Positions 33,501 to 42,240 of a stretch of DNA of 54,919 nucleotides are shown here, piece after piece. The notes beneath the pieces are model-generated. The model had not been told where the DNA came from. It saw only the letters and a list, made by a program, of their open reading frames with translations, and ran no database searches. A program made the position numbers and the translations under genes. Position 1 is the stretch's first letter. The number at the start of each line of letters is the position of its first letter. This stretch comes from an uncultured bacterium (GTDB lineage: Bacteria; Verrucomicrobiota; Lentisphaeria; Oligosphaerales; Oligosphaeraceae): positions 1 through 54,919 of the forward strand of contig CACYQT010000038.1 of NCBI GenBank assembly GCA_902776645.1, written 5' to 3'.

Positions 33501-34361
33501 ATGATTCCCGTGACCCATTTCTACGCATTGCATGGATTGTCAGACCGCGTCCGCCAGGGTATTTTCGCCGATTTCGCCGATGCAGGCGGAAAGCATATCG
33601 TGCTGACCGACCATTGCGTCGCCCAGATCATGACGGACACCGCGTTCGCCAAGAAACTCATGGCGGAGACGAAGGCGGCCGGCGTGTCGTTTCTGGACGC
33701 TCATGCTCCATTCGGTATATTGAGCGACCTCTGCCTGCCGATTGACGAATATCGCAGGCTCATGCTGACGCGTACGAAATATGCGATTGAAATCGCCAAT
33801 CTCTTTGGACTGGACACGATTACGATCCATGTCGGCAGCGGGATGCCCGTCTATGAAGGCAAGACGGACGTGAAGCTGCTCTGCGACTACACGCGCCGCA
33901 GTTTGGAAGAGTTGCTGCCTGTCGCCGAAAAGAACGGCGTCGTCATGTGCATCGAGAACATCTGGTCGCCGATCACGACGGCGGAGCGGTTGCTGGAATT
34001 CATCGACTACTTCAAATCCCCTTGGCTTGGAATTTGTTACGATGCGGGCCACGCCCACATCGCGTCCAAGCCGCGGGAAGTTCCGAACAACGCGGACAAA
34101 TGCTGGGGGGCGTTCGGCCTGCCCGTCGGCTGGGACGAACAGACGCTGGAGAAGCTCCTGCCAGAGATCGTCAACTGCCATCTCCATGACAACCATGGAC
34201 TTGTCGATGAGCATTTCCTGCCGGGCAAGGGGCTTATCGACTGGAAGCACGTCATGGGCCTTCTGAAGAAAGCCCCGAAGATCCGTCTGATCCAGAACGA
34301 GGCGAACGACGGCGGCATCGCGGAACGCGTCCATTGCTATGAAAAACTGATGGAATTGTGA
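33501..34361 (+). CDS. Sugar phosphate isomerase/epimerase-like TIM barrel
   Basis: A 286-residue protein starting at ATG 33501 directly after AAAAAGGAG; an upstream in-frame start would read through the repeats in the leader. It belongs to the AP-endonuclease family 2 fold. Metal ligands are apparent as Glu in VMCIENIWSP, Asp-His in GICYDAGHAHI, His in NCHLHDNHG and Glu in IQNEANDGG. The short pre-barrel and ITIHVGSGMP segments fit hydroxypyruvate-isomerase or inosose-type members, but the substrate is unknown. The sequence is only distantly related to the 29086-29907 enzyme. It stands alone between the BNR gene and the Tad operon. Confidence 0.87.
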   Translation: MIPVTHFYALHGLSDRVRQGIFADFADAGGKHIVLTDHCVAQIMTDTAFAKKLMAETKAAGVSFLDAHAPFGILSDLCLPIDEYRRLMLTRTKYAIEIANLFGLDTITIHVGSGMPVYEGKTDVKLLCDYTRRSLEELLPVAEKNGVVMCIENIWSPITTAERLLEFIDYFKSPWLGICYDAGHAHIASKPREVPNNADKCWGAFGLPVGWDEQTLEKLLPEIVNCHLHDNHGLVDEHFLPGKGLIDWKHVMGLLKKAPKIRLIQNEANDGGIAERVHCYEKLMEL

Positions 34362-34443
34362 TTTTTTTTTCTGGAAAAAGTTGTATTTCAATGACTATAA
34401 GTATTGAAATGCGTGATTCTACAACTATGGTATTCCAACAATA

Positions 34444-34471
34444 TTGAAATTCATTAATATTAAGGTATAGG
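34444..34471 (+). promoter_or_regulatory. Predicted promoter of Tad operon, shared-motif type
   Basis: TTGAAA (34444-34449) and TATAGG (34466-34471), 16 bases apart, with the spacer words TTCATTAATATTAAGG closely matching the third pseudopilin promoter. ATTGAAAT occurs here at 34443, again at 34403, and inverted at 34385, which could be repeated operator half-sites. The predicted leader is only about 15 bases and contains the ribosome-binding site. Confidence 0.65.
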
Positions 34472-34492
34472 CAAACAAAGAGGATTGACCAG

Positions 34493-35248
34493 ATGAAAAA
34501 CATCATTCCGCTCGTGATCGCGGTGATTTTGGGGCTGACCGCTGTATTCGCGGTCAGCAGGACCGTGTCGAAAAACAAGGAGAACACGGAGGAGATGGTT
34601 GAGATTGTGGCGGCGTCGCGCATGCTCGGCAGCGGCGAGGCGGTCGCGGAGGCGTTCATCGTTCCGCGCGAAGTGCCGTTGTCCGCGTTGCCGAAGCAGC
34701 ACATCAAGTGGGACAACCGCAGCATGGTCATCGGCCAGAAGGTGTTGCACACGATCGCGAAAGGCGACTATCTGCTGCTGTCGGACGTCGGCATGTCCCG
34801 TTCGATGGGCAATGTGATCGGCGACGGCGAATGGGGCTTCCCGATCAATTTCGCGGATTCGTCGTTGGTCGCCATGTTGCAGCCGGGTGATGAAATCGCC
34901 ATCATCGGCACGTTCAAAGTGAGCGAGACGGTGAAACAGGGGAAGAACTTGGACGCGAAGGAGGAGACCTTCACGCGGACGGTCACGTCCGTCATCTTCC
35001 CGCGTGTGCGCATTCTGGAAATCACGCCCAGTGGCGGCGTCTTCCTGTCGCTGCCGCCGCAGCAGGCCTTGGCGCTGACGGCCATTTCCCGCGAGGCGGA
35101 GCTGTATCCGCTGCTCCGCAAGACGAACGATACGAAGGCCCTCAACCGCAAGGACGGCGGCATCTTTGAGAATTCCGCCCTGACGCGTATGATCGAAGGC
35201 CTGACTCCCATCGACATCCCGGCAGTCCCCGCTGAAATCAAGGAGTGA
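34493..35248 (+). CDS. cpaB: Flp pilus assembly protein CpaB/RcpC
   Basis: A 251-residue inner-membrane-anchored periplasmic protein and first gene of the Tad locus. One membrane helix covers residues about 3-21 (IIPLVIAVILGLTAVFAV). A SAF domain follows (VAASRMLGSGEAVAEAF to the LSDVG strand, about 40-110). The RcpC-like domain has the typical WGFPINFADSSLVAMLQPGDEIAIIGTF. CpaB helps assemble or stabilise the outer-membrane secretin. The start follows AAAGAGGATTG and the secretin gene begins six bases after the stop. Confidence 0.92.
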   Translation: MKNIIPLVIAVILGLTAVFAVSRTVSKNKENTEEMVEIVAASRMLGSGEAVAEAFIVPREVPLSALPKQHIKWDNRSMVIGQKVLHTIAKGDYLLLSDVGMSRSMGNVIGDGEWGFPINFADSSLVAMLQPGDEIAIIGTFKVSETVKQGKNLDAKEETFTRTVTSVIFPRVRILEITPSGGVFLSLPPQQALALTAISREAELYPLLRKTNDTKALNRKDGGIFENSALTRMIEGLTPIDIPAVPAEIKE

Positions 35249-35254
35249 CAAATT

Positions 35255-36772
35255 ATGAAAAAACAGCTATTTGCAACTTTTGCCGCCTTTATGATGGCGG
35301 CGGTCGCCGTCTTGGCGCAGGATGCGGAGACGTTCAGTCTGACCGTCGGCGGAAGCAAGCGTCTGGACCTGCCGTTCGCCGTCGAGAACTACCGTCTGAC
35401 GCCGCAGGGCAAGGTCACGGTGGAAGAATTGAACAAGAAGCAGCTCAACGTGACGGGCACGGCCTTGGGCGACTGCAGCCTCTTCGTCATGGGCGGCGGG
35501 CTGACGCGCGAATACCGCATCTCCGTCAAGAGCAACATCAACAACATTCTGAAGCGTTTGCGCACGGATCTGGACACCGTTCCGGAGCTGGACATCTCCA
35601 TCAACGAAGACTTGATCGTCATCCACGGCACGGTGAGCAATCCTGAGAACTGGCGGCTTTTGCAGAAAGTACTGCCGATGTATCCGGGCGTGAAGAATTT
35701 TGCGAAGTTCCGTCCGTCCGCCGAGACGTTGCTGAACTTGAAGAGAATGCTGCAGGACGCCGGATTTGTCTTCGCGGAGGAAGGGACGAAGCCCGGGCTC
35801 GGGCAGATCTCCATGAACATCACGCCGGACGCGGTCGTCATCGCGGGCGAACTCTGCTCGCAGTCGCAAGTGACTCAAATCAACCAGATTCTGGGCACGC
35901 AGACATGGCTGGCCGTCGGCGAAACCGCCCCGAATGAAGCGGCGGGGCGCGTCCGCGGCATCGTCAATCTGAACGTCATCGAGACGCCGTTGCAGGTGGA
36001 CATCGTCTATGTGGGCGTGACGGATTCAGACGCGGAGCGCATCGGTTCCAAGGCGCCGACCGCCAACTTCAACATGAACTGGCTGTTCGATCTGATCCAC
36101 GGCCGCAAGGATGAAGCCTCCACGATTACGTTCGGCAGCAACATGCAGCAGACGCTGGGCTTCCTTGCGCAGAACGGCATCACCCGCACCTACGAGGCGG
36201 GCCATGTCACCTTCCTCAACCATGATGAAAAGGGCGGCAAGCTCCATACCGGCGGCACGGTTTCCGTGAAGGTTTCCGGCATGAACTCCGGCGCCTTGCA
36301 GGATATCGACTACGGTCTGACGATCTCGGTCAAAGGCGGCCTCGTGGACGCGAACAAAGTCAAACTGGATCTTTCCATTGAAAACACGTCGCTCGTGACG
36401 ACGACCGGCGACGCCTACACGCGTGCCGTCGATTCGACGCAGCAGACCATCCATTGCGGCCTGAACAAGACGGTCGTTCTGGCGGGTTCGCGCAAGATCT
36501 CGCAGTCCGCGGAGAAGTCCGGCCTTCCCGTTCTCCGCAACACGCCTGTTCTGAAGTGGTTCGTGTCCGAAGACGGGAAGAACAAGAGCGAGACGCGGCT
36601 GCTGATTCTGGCCTGTCCGCGGCTGGCCTCCGCAGACAACACGGTCGAAATCGAGATTCCCGTCTCGCAGGAGACCGCGCCGACCTACAAGGAGGCGAAG
36701 GGCGACCTGAAGGAGGACATCAAGGAGAAGGAAGCCGAGAAGCCGTGGTTCAAACGCTGGTTCGGCAAATGA
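35255..36772 (+). CDS. cpaC: Tad pilus outer-membrane secretin CpaC/RcpA
   Basis: A 505-residue protein with signal peptide MKKQLFATFAAFMMAAVAVLAQ. The N-terminal pilus-formation domain (SLTVGGSKRLDLPF, VTVEELNKKQLNVTGTALGDCSLFV) is followed by a BON-like region (DLIVIHGTVSNPENWRLLQKVLPMYPGVKNF) and the secretin domain with VNLNVIETPLQVDIVYVGV. The conserved terminus is SGLPVLRNTPVLKWFVSEDGKNKSETRLLIL. A Lys/Glu-rich tail (DLKEDIKEKEAEK) closes the protein. It forms the outer-membrane pore for the pilus. A strong GC hairpin lies after it, before cpaF. Confidence 0.93.
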   Translation: MKKQLFATFAAFMMAAVAVLAQDAETFSLTVGGSKRLDLPFAVENYRLTPQGKVTVEELNKKQLNVTGTALGDCSLFVMGGGLTREYRISVKSNINNILKRLRTDLDTVPELDISINEDLIVIHGTVSNPENWRLLQKVLPMYPGVKNFAKFRPSAETLLNLKRMLQDAGFVFAEEGTKPGLGQISMNITPDAVVIAGELCSQSQVTQINQILGTQTWLAVGETAPNEAAGRVRGIVNLNVIETPLQVDIVYVGVTDSDAERIGSKAPTANFNMNWLFDLIHGRKDEASTITFGSNMQQTLGFLAQNGITRTYEAGHVTFLNHDEKGGKLHTGGTVSVKVSGMNSGALQDIDYGLTISVKGGLVDANKVKLDLSIENTSLVTTTGDAYTRAVDSTQQTIHCGLNKTVVLAGSRKISQSAEKSGLPVLRNTPVLKWFVSEDGKNKSETRLLILACPRLASADNTVEIEIPVSQETAPTYKEAKGDLKEDIKEKEAEKPWFKRWFGK

Positions 36773-36783
36773 CGCATCGCGGT

Positions 36784-36807
36784 CAGGCCGCGCGGCGGCG
36801 CGGCCTG
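36784..36807 (+). promoter_or_regulatory. GC-rich intercistronic hairpin
   Basis: CAGGCCGCGC (36784-36793) and GCGCGGCCTG (36798-36807) form a perfect 10-bp stem with the loop GGCG in the 88-base gap between the secretin and ATPase genes. With no T-run, it more likely protects or processes the mRNA than terminates it. Confidence 0.65.
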
Positions 36808-36860
36808 TTCTCGGCAAGACTATCTTCCATTAATTAACCATACGGTAAAACGTCACCATC

Positions 36861-38603
36861 ATGAGAAGACTCATCGTTGACACGCCTGTGCAGGAGGCGG
36901 CCCTGGTCTTGGAGCTGCCGGAAGGCGATCTTGAAATGACGCTTGGTCGGCATTCCGAAAGCAACATCGTCCTTTCGGGGGCGGGCATTTCGCGCCATCA
37001 CGCCCGCCTTGTGCAGGCCAACGGGATGCTTTTCATCGAAGACGTCGGAAGTTCGGGCGGAACGTACGTGAACGGCGAACGCATCGAGGCGATGACGCCG
37101 CTGGAGGAAAGCGACATCGTCGCCATCGGCGACAATACGCTCCGCATCCAGGATGCCGCGTCGGAAGGAGACGCGGCTGCGGAAATTCCTGCGGAACCAG
37201 CAGCACCTGAACCGATTGCGGAAATGCCTGCGCCGCAGCCTCCTCCGCCACCGCCCGCTCCTGTCGCGCCGCCGTCGCCGGAAGTCAACAACTTCCTGGA
37301 CGAATTCAAAAACGCGACGCTGCTTTACGAAGACGCCATCATGGAGCTGACGAAGCAGATCCATACGGACATTCTGGAACGGCTGAATCTGACGCAGGGC
37401 ACGCTGGACGTGAAGAACGACGAGACGATGGACCGCGTCAGCCACGTCATGGACCAGATTCTCCGCGAACGCCGCCACGAGATTCCGTCGCGGATTCCGC
37501 TGGATACTTTCCGGCAGGCACTTATGGATGAATTGATCGGCTACGGCCCGATCTCCCCCGTGCTCCGTTCGTCGCGAGTCTCCGAAATCATGATCAACGG
37601 CCCGGACCACGTTTTCGTGGAAAGCAAAGGAAAGATTTTCGAAAGCGGCATCCGCTTCTTCAGCGAACAGCATCTGCTTTCCATCATCCAGCGGATCGTG
37701 GAACCGCTTGGGCGTCATGTGGATGAAGCGTCGCCGATGGTTGACGCGCGTCTGCCCGACGGCTCGCGTGTGAACGCCATCATACCGCCGCTGGCATTGC
37801 AGGGCGCTTCCGTCACGATCCGTAAATTCTCCGAGAAGAAGCTGACGACGGATGATTTGATTAAATTCGGCAGTATGACGCCGGAAATGGCGCTGTTTCT
37901 GGAAGAAGCCGTCCGCTCCCGCCAGAACATTCTCGTCTCGGGCGGCACGGGCTCCGGTAAAACGACGTTGCTGAACGTGTTGTCGCTGTTCATTCCGAAG
38001 GGCGAACGCGTCATCACGGTGGAGGATTCCGCCGAATTGAAGCTCGACCATCCGAATCTCGTTTCGCTGGAGGCGCGTCCCGCCAACATCGAAGGGAAGG
38101 GGCGTATCACCATCAGAGACTTGGTCATCAACACGTTGCGTATGCGACCGGACCGCATCATCGTCGGTGAATGCCGTGGCGCGGAGGCGTTGGACATGCT
38201 GCAGGCGATGAACACGGGCCATGACGGTTCGCTGACGACGGCCCACGCCAACAATCCGCGCGACGCGTTGACGCGTCTTGAGAACATGGTCATGATGGCC
38301 GGTTTCGACCTGCCGTCCAAAGCCATCCGCGAGCAGATCGCGTCCGCCTTGGATCTGATTGTCCAGCAGACGCGTCTTCCGGACGGCTCCCGCAAAATCA
38401 TCCAGATATCGGAAGTCACTGGCCGCGAAGGCGATGTGATTCTTCTGCAGGATATCTTCACCTTCAACCAGACGGGAATGGACAAGGACGGAAAGGTGCA
38501 AGGCTACCATTCCGCGACCGGCAACATCCCTGTCTTCATCGAAGAGCTCCGCCAAAGCGGGCGGCTCAAGCTCGACATGTCCGTTTTCGTCCCCAAAGCG
38601 TGA
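36861..38603 (+). CDS. cpaF: FHA-domain-fused Tad pilus ATPase CpaF/TadA
   Basis: A 580-residue cytoplasmic protein. Residues about 22-97 are an FHA phosphothreonine-binding domain with its key residues (Arg30 in LGRHSESN, Ser44 and His47 in ISRHHARL, Asn71-Gly72). A Pro/Ala-rich linker (about 110-142) joins it to a full CpaF ATPase with Walker A GGTGSGKTT (361-369), the Asp-box ITVEDSAEL and Walker B-region PDRIIVGECRG. CpaF drives pilus polymerisation. Standard CpaF/TadA proteins lack an FHA domain, so the fusion links pilus power directly to Thr phosphorylation. The start is at the MRRLIVDTP ATG with AAACGTCACC upstream, a weak site. tadB begins 10 bases later. Confidence 0.92.
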   Translation: MRRLIVDTPVQEAALVLELPEGDLEMTLGRHSESNIVLSGAGISRHHARLVQANGMLFIEDVGSSGGTYVNGERIEAMTPLEESDIVAIGDNTLRIQDAASEGDAAAEIPAEPAAPEPIAEMPAPQPPPPPPAPVAPPSPEVNNFLDEFKNATLLYEDAIMELTKQIHTDILERLNLTQGTLDVKNDETMDRVSHVMDQILRERRHEIPSRIPLDTFRQALMDELIGYGPISPVLRSSRVSEIMINGPDHVFVESKGKIFESGIRFFSEQHLLSIIQRIVEPLGRHVDEASPMVDARLPDGSRVNAIIPPLALQGASVTIRKFSEKKLTTDDLIKFGSMTPEMALFLEEAVRSRQNILVSGGTGSGKTTLLNVLSLFIPKGERVITVEDSAELKLDHPNLVSLEARPANIEGKGRITIRDLVINTLRMRPDRIIVGECRGAEALDMLQAMNTGHDGSLTTAHANNPRDALTRLENMVMMAGFDLPSKAIREQIASALDLIVQQTRLPDGSRKIIQISEVTGREGDVILLQDIFTFNQTGMDKDGKVQGYHSATGNIPVFIEELRQSGRLKLDMSVFVPKA

Positions 38604-38613
38604 GGTTCGCATC

Positions 38614-39501
38614 ATGCCGCAACAATTTGCCAATCAGAATTATCTGACATACGCTCTCGTCTTCACGGCGGTGGCGGTTTTCGCGTTTCTGGCCATTGTG
38701 ACGCTGTTCAAGCGGTCGCAGGAGAAATATGAAATTTCAGGCGACGCCGCCCGTAGCGCGGCCATCCGGAAGTTCATCGATCCAGGCAAGTTGCTGCGGA
38801 TGCGTTTTTCCGTTGCGATGCTGATGGCGGCCGTCATATTGCTGATTCTCATCTCCGTCAACGTGTTGAATCCGTTCATCTACGTTCCGGTGGCGTTGGG
38901 CTTCGGCGTTCTCGGATACATGCTGCCGTATTGGTATTATCTATGGAAGGGCCTGCAGCGCAAGGAGAAATTCGAAAGCAAACTGCTGGATTTGACGATG
39001 GGGCTGGCCAACGGCATGAAGTCCGGCCTGGCCTTCCCGCAGGCGTTGGAGGCCACCTCGAAACGTATCGGCGGGCCGATGCAGGAGGAACTCGCCATCG
39101 TGCTGCGCGAATACCGCCTCGGTCTGGAATTGGCCGAATCATTGGACCGCCTCAACCAGCGGATGCCCTGCGAAGACCTCCATCTGCTCGTCACGACCAT
39201 CAAGCTGACGACGAAATCCGGCGGCTCGCTGGTCGATGTTCTCGACAAGATGGTCGATACGATCCGCAGCCGCACGGAGTTCCAGGAGCGGCTGAAGAAC
39301 ATGACGGCGGCGGGGCGGTTCGAGGCGATCGCGATGTCCTGCGCGCCGATTCTCGCCTTTATCCTGTTATATTTAGTCGATCCGGATCTGATGGGGCCGA
39401 TGCTGACGACGAAACTGGGCTGGTGCGGCATCGCCGCCATCGCCGCGTTGGTGTCCATCGGCTTCTATATCATCAACAAAATCGTGACCATCGAGGTGTG
39501 A
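38614..39501 (+). CDS. tadB: Tad inner-membrane platform protein TadB
   Basis: A 295-residue protein of the T2SS-F/TadB type. Membrane helices are seen at about 12-33 (YALVFTAVAVFAFLAIVTLF), around 65-110 (two helices) and near 245-290 (two). The cytoplasmic GspF-like domain between contains LLDLTMGLANGMKSGLAFPQALEA, the standard TadB opening, and ELAIVLREYRLGLELAESLDRL. With TadC it forms the platform on which CpaF acts. tadC starts after four bases. Confidence 0.92.
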   Translation: MPQQFANQNYLTYALVFTAVAVFAFLAIVTLFKRSQEKYEISGDAARSAAIRKFIDPGKLLRMRFSVAMLMAAVILLILISVNVLNPFIYVPVALGFGVLGYMLPYWYYLWKGLQRKEKFESKLLDLTMGLANGMKSGLAFPQALEATSKRIGGPMQEELAIVLREYRLGLELAESLDRLNQRMPCEDLHLLVTTIKLTTKSGGSLVDVLDKMVDTIRSRTEFQERLKNMTAAGRFEAIAMSCAPILAFILLYLVDPDLMGPMLTTKLGWCGIAAIAALVSIGFYIINKIVTIEV

Positions 39502-39505
39502 CGCC

Positions 39506-40414
39506 ATGGGAAATTCGAATATCGCCATCTATGTCATCGTCTTCCTTGCGGTCTTTGCGCCGTATGCGTTTCTGCAGATGTGCCTGGGCACCCGGAAGCC
39601 GACGCCCGACGACATCGACAGCTGGAATCTGCCGCCGTTGTTCAGAAAATTCTACTGGCTGACATCCATGCTGGCGGATTCCGTCGGCGTGAAAATGGCG
39701 GAGCTGCAGCCAGCCCGCACGGCGAAGATGCGCATCGCCCTTGCGCAGGCGGCCATCAAGCTGCCCCCCGAGCATGTCTATGCGCTGGAAACGTTTATGG
39801 GTATCTTTTGTGCGATTATTCCGGCCATCCTCGTCATGTTGCTGTCGAATCGCGTCGGCTATGCGGCTGGCGCGGGGCTGCTGTTCGGTGTGCTCGGCCT
39901 GATGACGCCGTCCATGAAAGTCGCGAAACTGGCGGAGGACCGCATCACGGCGATCATCCACAGCCTGCCGTTCGCGATTGATCTGATCGGGGCGGCCATG
40001 CGGTCCGGACTGGATTTTTCCGCGGCCATCCGCTACTACGTCGGCACGGAGAACAAGAACAACCCGCTGGCCATCGAATTCGGCGTCATGCTGAAGCAGA
40101 TGGAGCTCGGCAAGAACCGCATCGAGGCGTTGGAGGACATGGCGCGCCGCATTCAGAACGACGATTTCTCGTCGTTCGCCGGAGCGGTTGCGCACGGCAC
40201 GGAAATCGGCGCCTCCATCGTCGACACGATGAAAGTCCAGGCGGAGGAGATGCGGCGTGCGCGCTTCAACATCGCGGAGCGCAAGGCCGCCCGTGCCCCG
40301 TCCATCATGATTCTGCCGATCGCGGTGTTCATCATGCCTGCGATCTTCATCGTCATCGGCATTCCCGTTTTGCTCAAGATTTCATCCAGCGGCCTTGGAG
40401 GGCTCATGAAATGA
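39506..40414 (+). CDS. tadC: Tad inner-membrane platform protein TadC
   Basis: A 302-residue T2SS-F family protein paired with TadB. N-terminal helix IAIYVIVFLAVFAPYAFLQMCL, two central helices around residues 92-130 (FMGIFCAIIPAILVMLLSN, GLLFGVLGLMTP), the GspF block SLPFAIDLIGAAMRSGLDFSAAI and a C-terminal helix (PIAVFIMPAIFIVIGIPVLL). The last bases overlap the start of the next FHA gene (ATGA), so the platform and the FHA protein are translationally coupled. Confidence 0.92.
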   Translation: MGNSNIAIYVIVFLAVFAPYAFLQMCLGTRKPTPDDIDSWNLPPLFRKFYWLTSMLADSVGVKMAELQPARTAKMRIALAQAAIKLPPEHVYALETFMGIFCAIIPAILVMLLSNRVGYAAGAGLLFGVLGLMTPSMKVAKLAEDRITAIIHSLPFAIDLIGAAMRSGLDFSAAIRYYVGTENKNNPLAIEFGVMLKQMELGKNRIEALEDMARRIQNDDFSSFAGAVAHGTEIGASIVDTMKVQAEEMRRARFNIAERKAARAPSIMILPIAVFIMPAIFIVIGIPVLLKISSSGLGGLMK

Positions 40415-42240
40415 AATACCAGATACGTTTCACCCAAGGCGAAATCGCGGGAAAGTGTTTTCCGCTTTCAGAGGACAAGGCCCTCACCATCGGCCGCTCC
40501 CATTCCAACGAATTGAAGCTGTCCGCCCCCGATGTGTCTGGACGCCATGTGGTTCTGATGTTGTCAGACGGCGGCGTGGCCATGGACAACCTGTCTTCCC
40601 GCGTGACGCTGGTGGATTCGGCGCCGCTCGCCGCGGCGGAACGCAAGACGCTCATGGCGGGGCAGACGGTGACCATGGGCAGTTCGACGGCGTTTGTTCT
40701 CGAATGCCTGCCGGACGCCGCCCCTGCCGCGCCACAGCCTGCGCCATCGAACGACGACGAGCAGACGGCGCTTCCTGCGAAGCCTTCCATGGCTCCTCCT
40801 CCGCCGAAGCCGTTGGCCGCCGTGTCTTCCGATGACGATGCGACCAACCTTAATATAAAACCGGCCGCTCCGAAGCCAGCCGCTCCGAAGCCGTCGGCCG
40901 TCGCGTCCTCCGATGACGACGCGACCAATCTCAATATCAAACCAGCCGTGCCGAAAACTGCCGCTCCGGCGGACAATGACATGACGATCATTCCTGCCAA
41001 GCCTGCCGCCGCCCCGCAGCCGGCCGTCAGGAAACCTGTGCTGAAGCCTGTCGCCCCGCAGCCGAAGCCTGCGGCCGCCCCCGCGCCTAAGCCTGCTCCG
41101 AAACCTGCGCCCAAACCGGCCGCCGCGCCGCAACCGCCTCCGCCGGAAGATAATGCGGAAGCCGGAATGGAAACCGTCGCCATGCAGACGCGCATGGCGA
41201 CGCCCGAAGAGCTTGAAATCATGAAAGGCAAGGCGCAGAAGAAGCAGACGAAGCGTTTGACGATGATTGTCGTCTCCGTCATCGTCTTTCTGGGCGCCTT
41301 GTTCGCCGCCTACCGGATGTTCGTCTACCGTCCGCCGGAAAATGTCGTTTCATGGCCGCGGGATGAGCAGGGCGGGATGCTGTCCAATATGATCGGCATC
41401 GAATCATGCCCGTTGAAGAACGACATCAACCTTCAGTATCCGGAGCTTCCGAACACGAAGATCGAGAACGGCGAAGGCTCCATCGAAGTCAACACGTTCA
41501 TCGGCAAATACCATGACGTGCCGTTGCGGCTTGTGTTCACGGCGTTCCACAATCCGGCCTCGCTTTCGACCGACCGTCTGGATGACTTCAACGTCTGGAT
41601 TGAGAAGCAGATCCAAAGCAACGGCAACTGGAACTTCGATCTGGTCCGCTCCATCGCCTTCTACGGTGAACATCATGGCGTACCTTATTTAATGGTGCCC
41701 TACAGCCGTACGGTCAACAACGAATCCTACTGCGGCTTCGCCGTGCAGATCCGTTTCGAGGACTGGACGTTCATCCTCCTCAAGGAAGTGCCGACGCGCG
41801 AACGCTGGCATGCGGAGGGTTTCATTGAGAAGGTCAGCTTCCTGGCGTTCTCCGACCGTTTCGCCCTCAACCAGTGGGAGGGCATGAAGGAGACGCAGGA
41901 CGGCTCGGTCGAGGCCAATCTGGACGAGGCGAAGGCGCTGCTCGTCCGCAATTCGCCATCCGTCTGGCCAAAGGCCTACCTGCTCATCCGCAGCGCCTTG
42001 TGCAAGCTGAAGGCGCAGGCGAGCATGGATAAGGCGTTGTACGACAAGGCCATCGCCCTCCTGAAGGAGCTTCGCGACCACCAGGTCATCTACTTCAACG
42101 CGCAGAAAATCGCCTACAAACTGGCGGAGGGCAACAAGGAGACGAAGACCATGGCGACCATCCGCGACAATCTACAGGCCGTCTTCCCGTCGGAAGAGGA
42201 CATGCGTTATCACAAGATCAGACAAAACAAGTGGGACTAA
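40411..42240 (+). CDS. FHA domain membrane protein with acidic-Thr linker
   Basis: A 609-residue protein. Residues about 12-92 are an FHA domain (TIGRSHSNELKL, SGRHVVLM, LSSRVTLVDSAPL; the usual Asn-Gly turn is altered). A long Pro/Ala/Lys linker (about 105-258) carries repeated acidic-Thr motifs: DDEQTALPAKP, two SSDDDATNLNIKP and DNDMTIIPAKP, then GMETVAMQT. One membrane helix (about 286-306, LTMIVVSVIVFLGALFAAYRM) precedes a periplasmic domain of about 300 residues with mixed strands and C-terminal helices. FHA domain and linker should face the cytoplasm. It overlaps tadC and the following FHA gene, placing it at the pilus base. No name is established; a phospho-controlled scaffold is the inferred role. 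Confidence 0.85.
   Translation: MKYQIRFTQGEIAGKCFPLSEDKALTIGRSHSNELKLSAPDVSGRHVVLMLSDGGVAMDNLSSRVTLVDSAPLAAAERKTLMAGQTVTMGSSTAFVLECLPDAAPAAPQPAPSNDDEQTALPAKPSMAPPPPKPLAAVSSDDDATNLNIKPAAPKPAAPKPSAVASSDDDATNLNIKPAVPKTAAPADNDMTIIPAKPAAAPQPAVRKPVLKPVAPQPKPAAAPAPKPAPKPAPKPAAAPQPPPPEDNAEAGMETVAMQTRMATPEELEIMKGKAQKKQTKRLTMIVVSVIVFLGALFAAYRMFVYRPPENVVSWPRDEQGGMLSNMIGIESCPLKNDINLQYPELPNTKIENGEGSIEVNTFIGKYHDVPLRLVFTAFHNPASLSTDRLDDFNVWIEKQIQSNGNWNFDLVRSIAFYGEHHGVPYLMVPYSRTVNNESYCGFAVQIRFEDWTFILLKEVPTRERWHAEGFIEKVSFLAFSDRFALNQWEGMKETQDGSVEANLDEAKALLVRNSPSVWPKAYLLIRSALCKLKAQASMDKALYDKAIALLKELRDHQVIYFNAQKIAYKLAEGNKETKTMATIRDNLQAVFPSEEDMRYHKIRQNKWD

Noticed and set aside
36834..38633. A 599-codon minus-strand open frame
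   Set aside because: It is antisense to cpaF. The translation is His/Arg-rich with no motif, and the cpaF frame has unmistakable Walker and FHA motifs.
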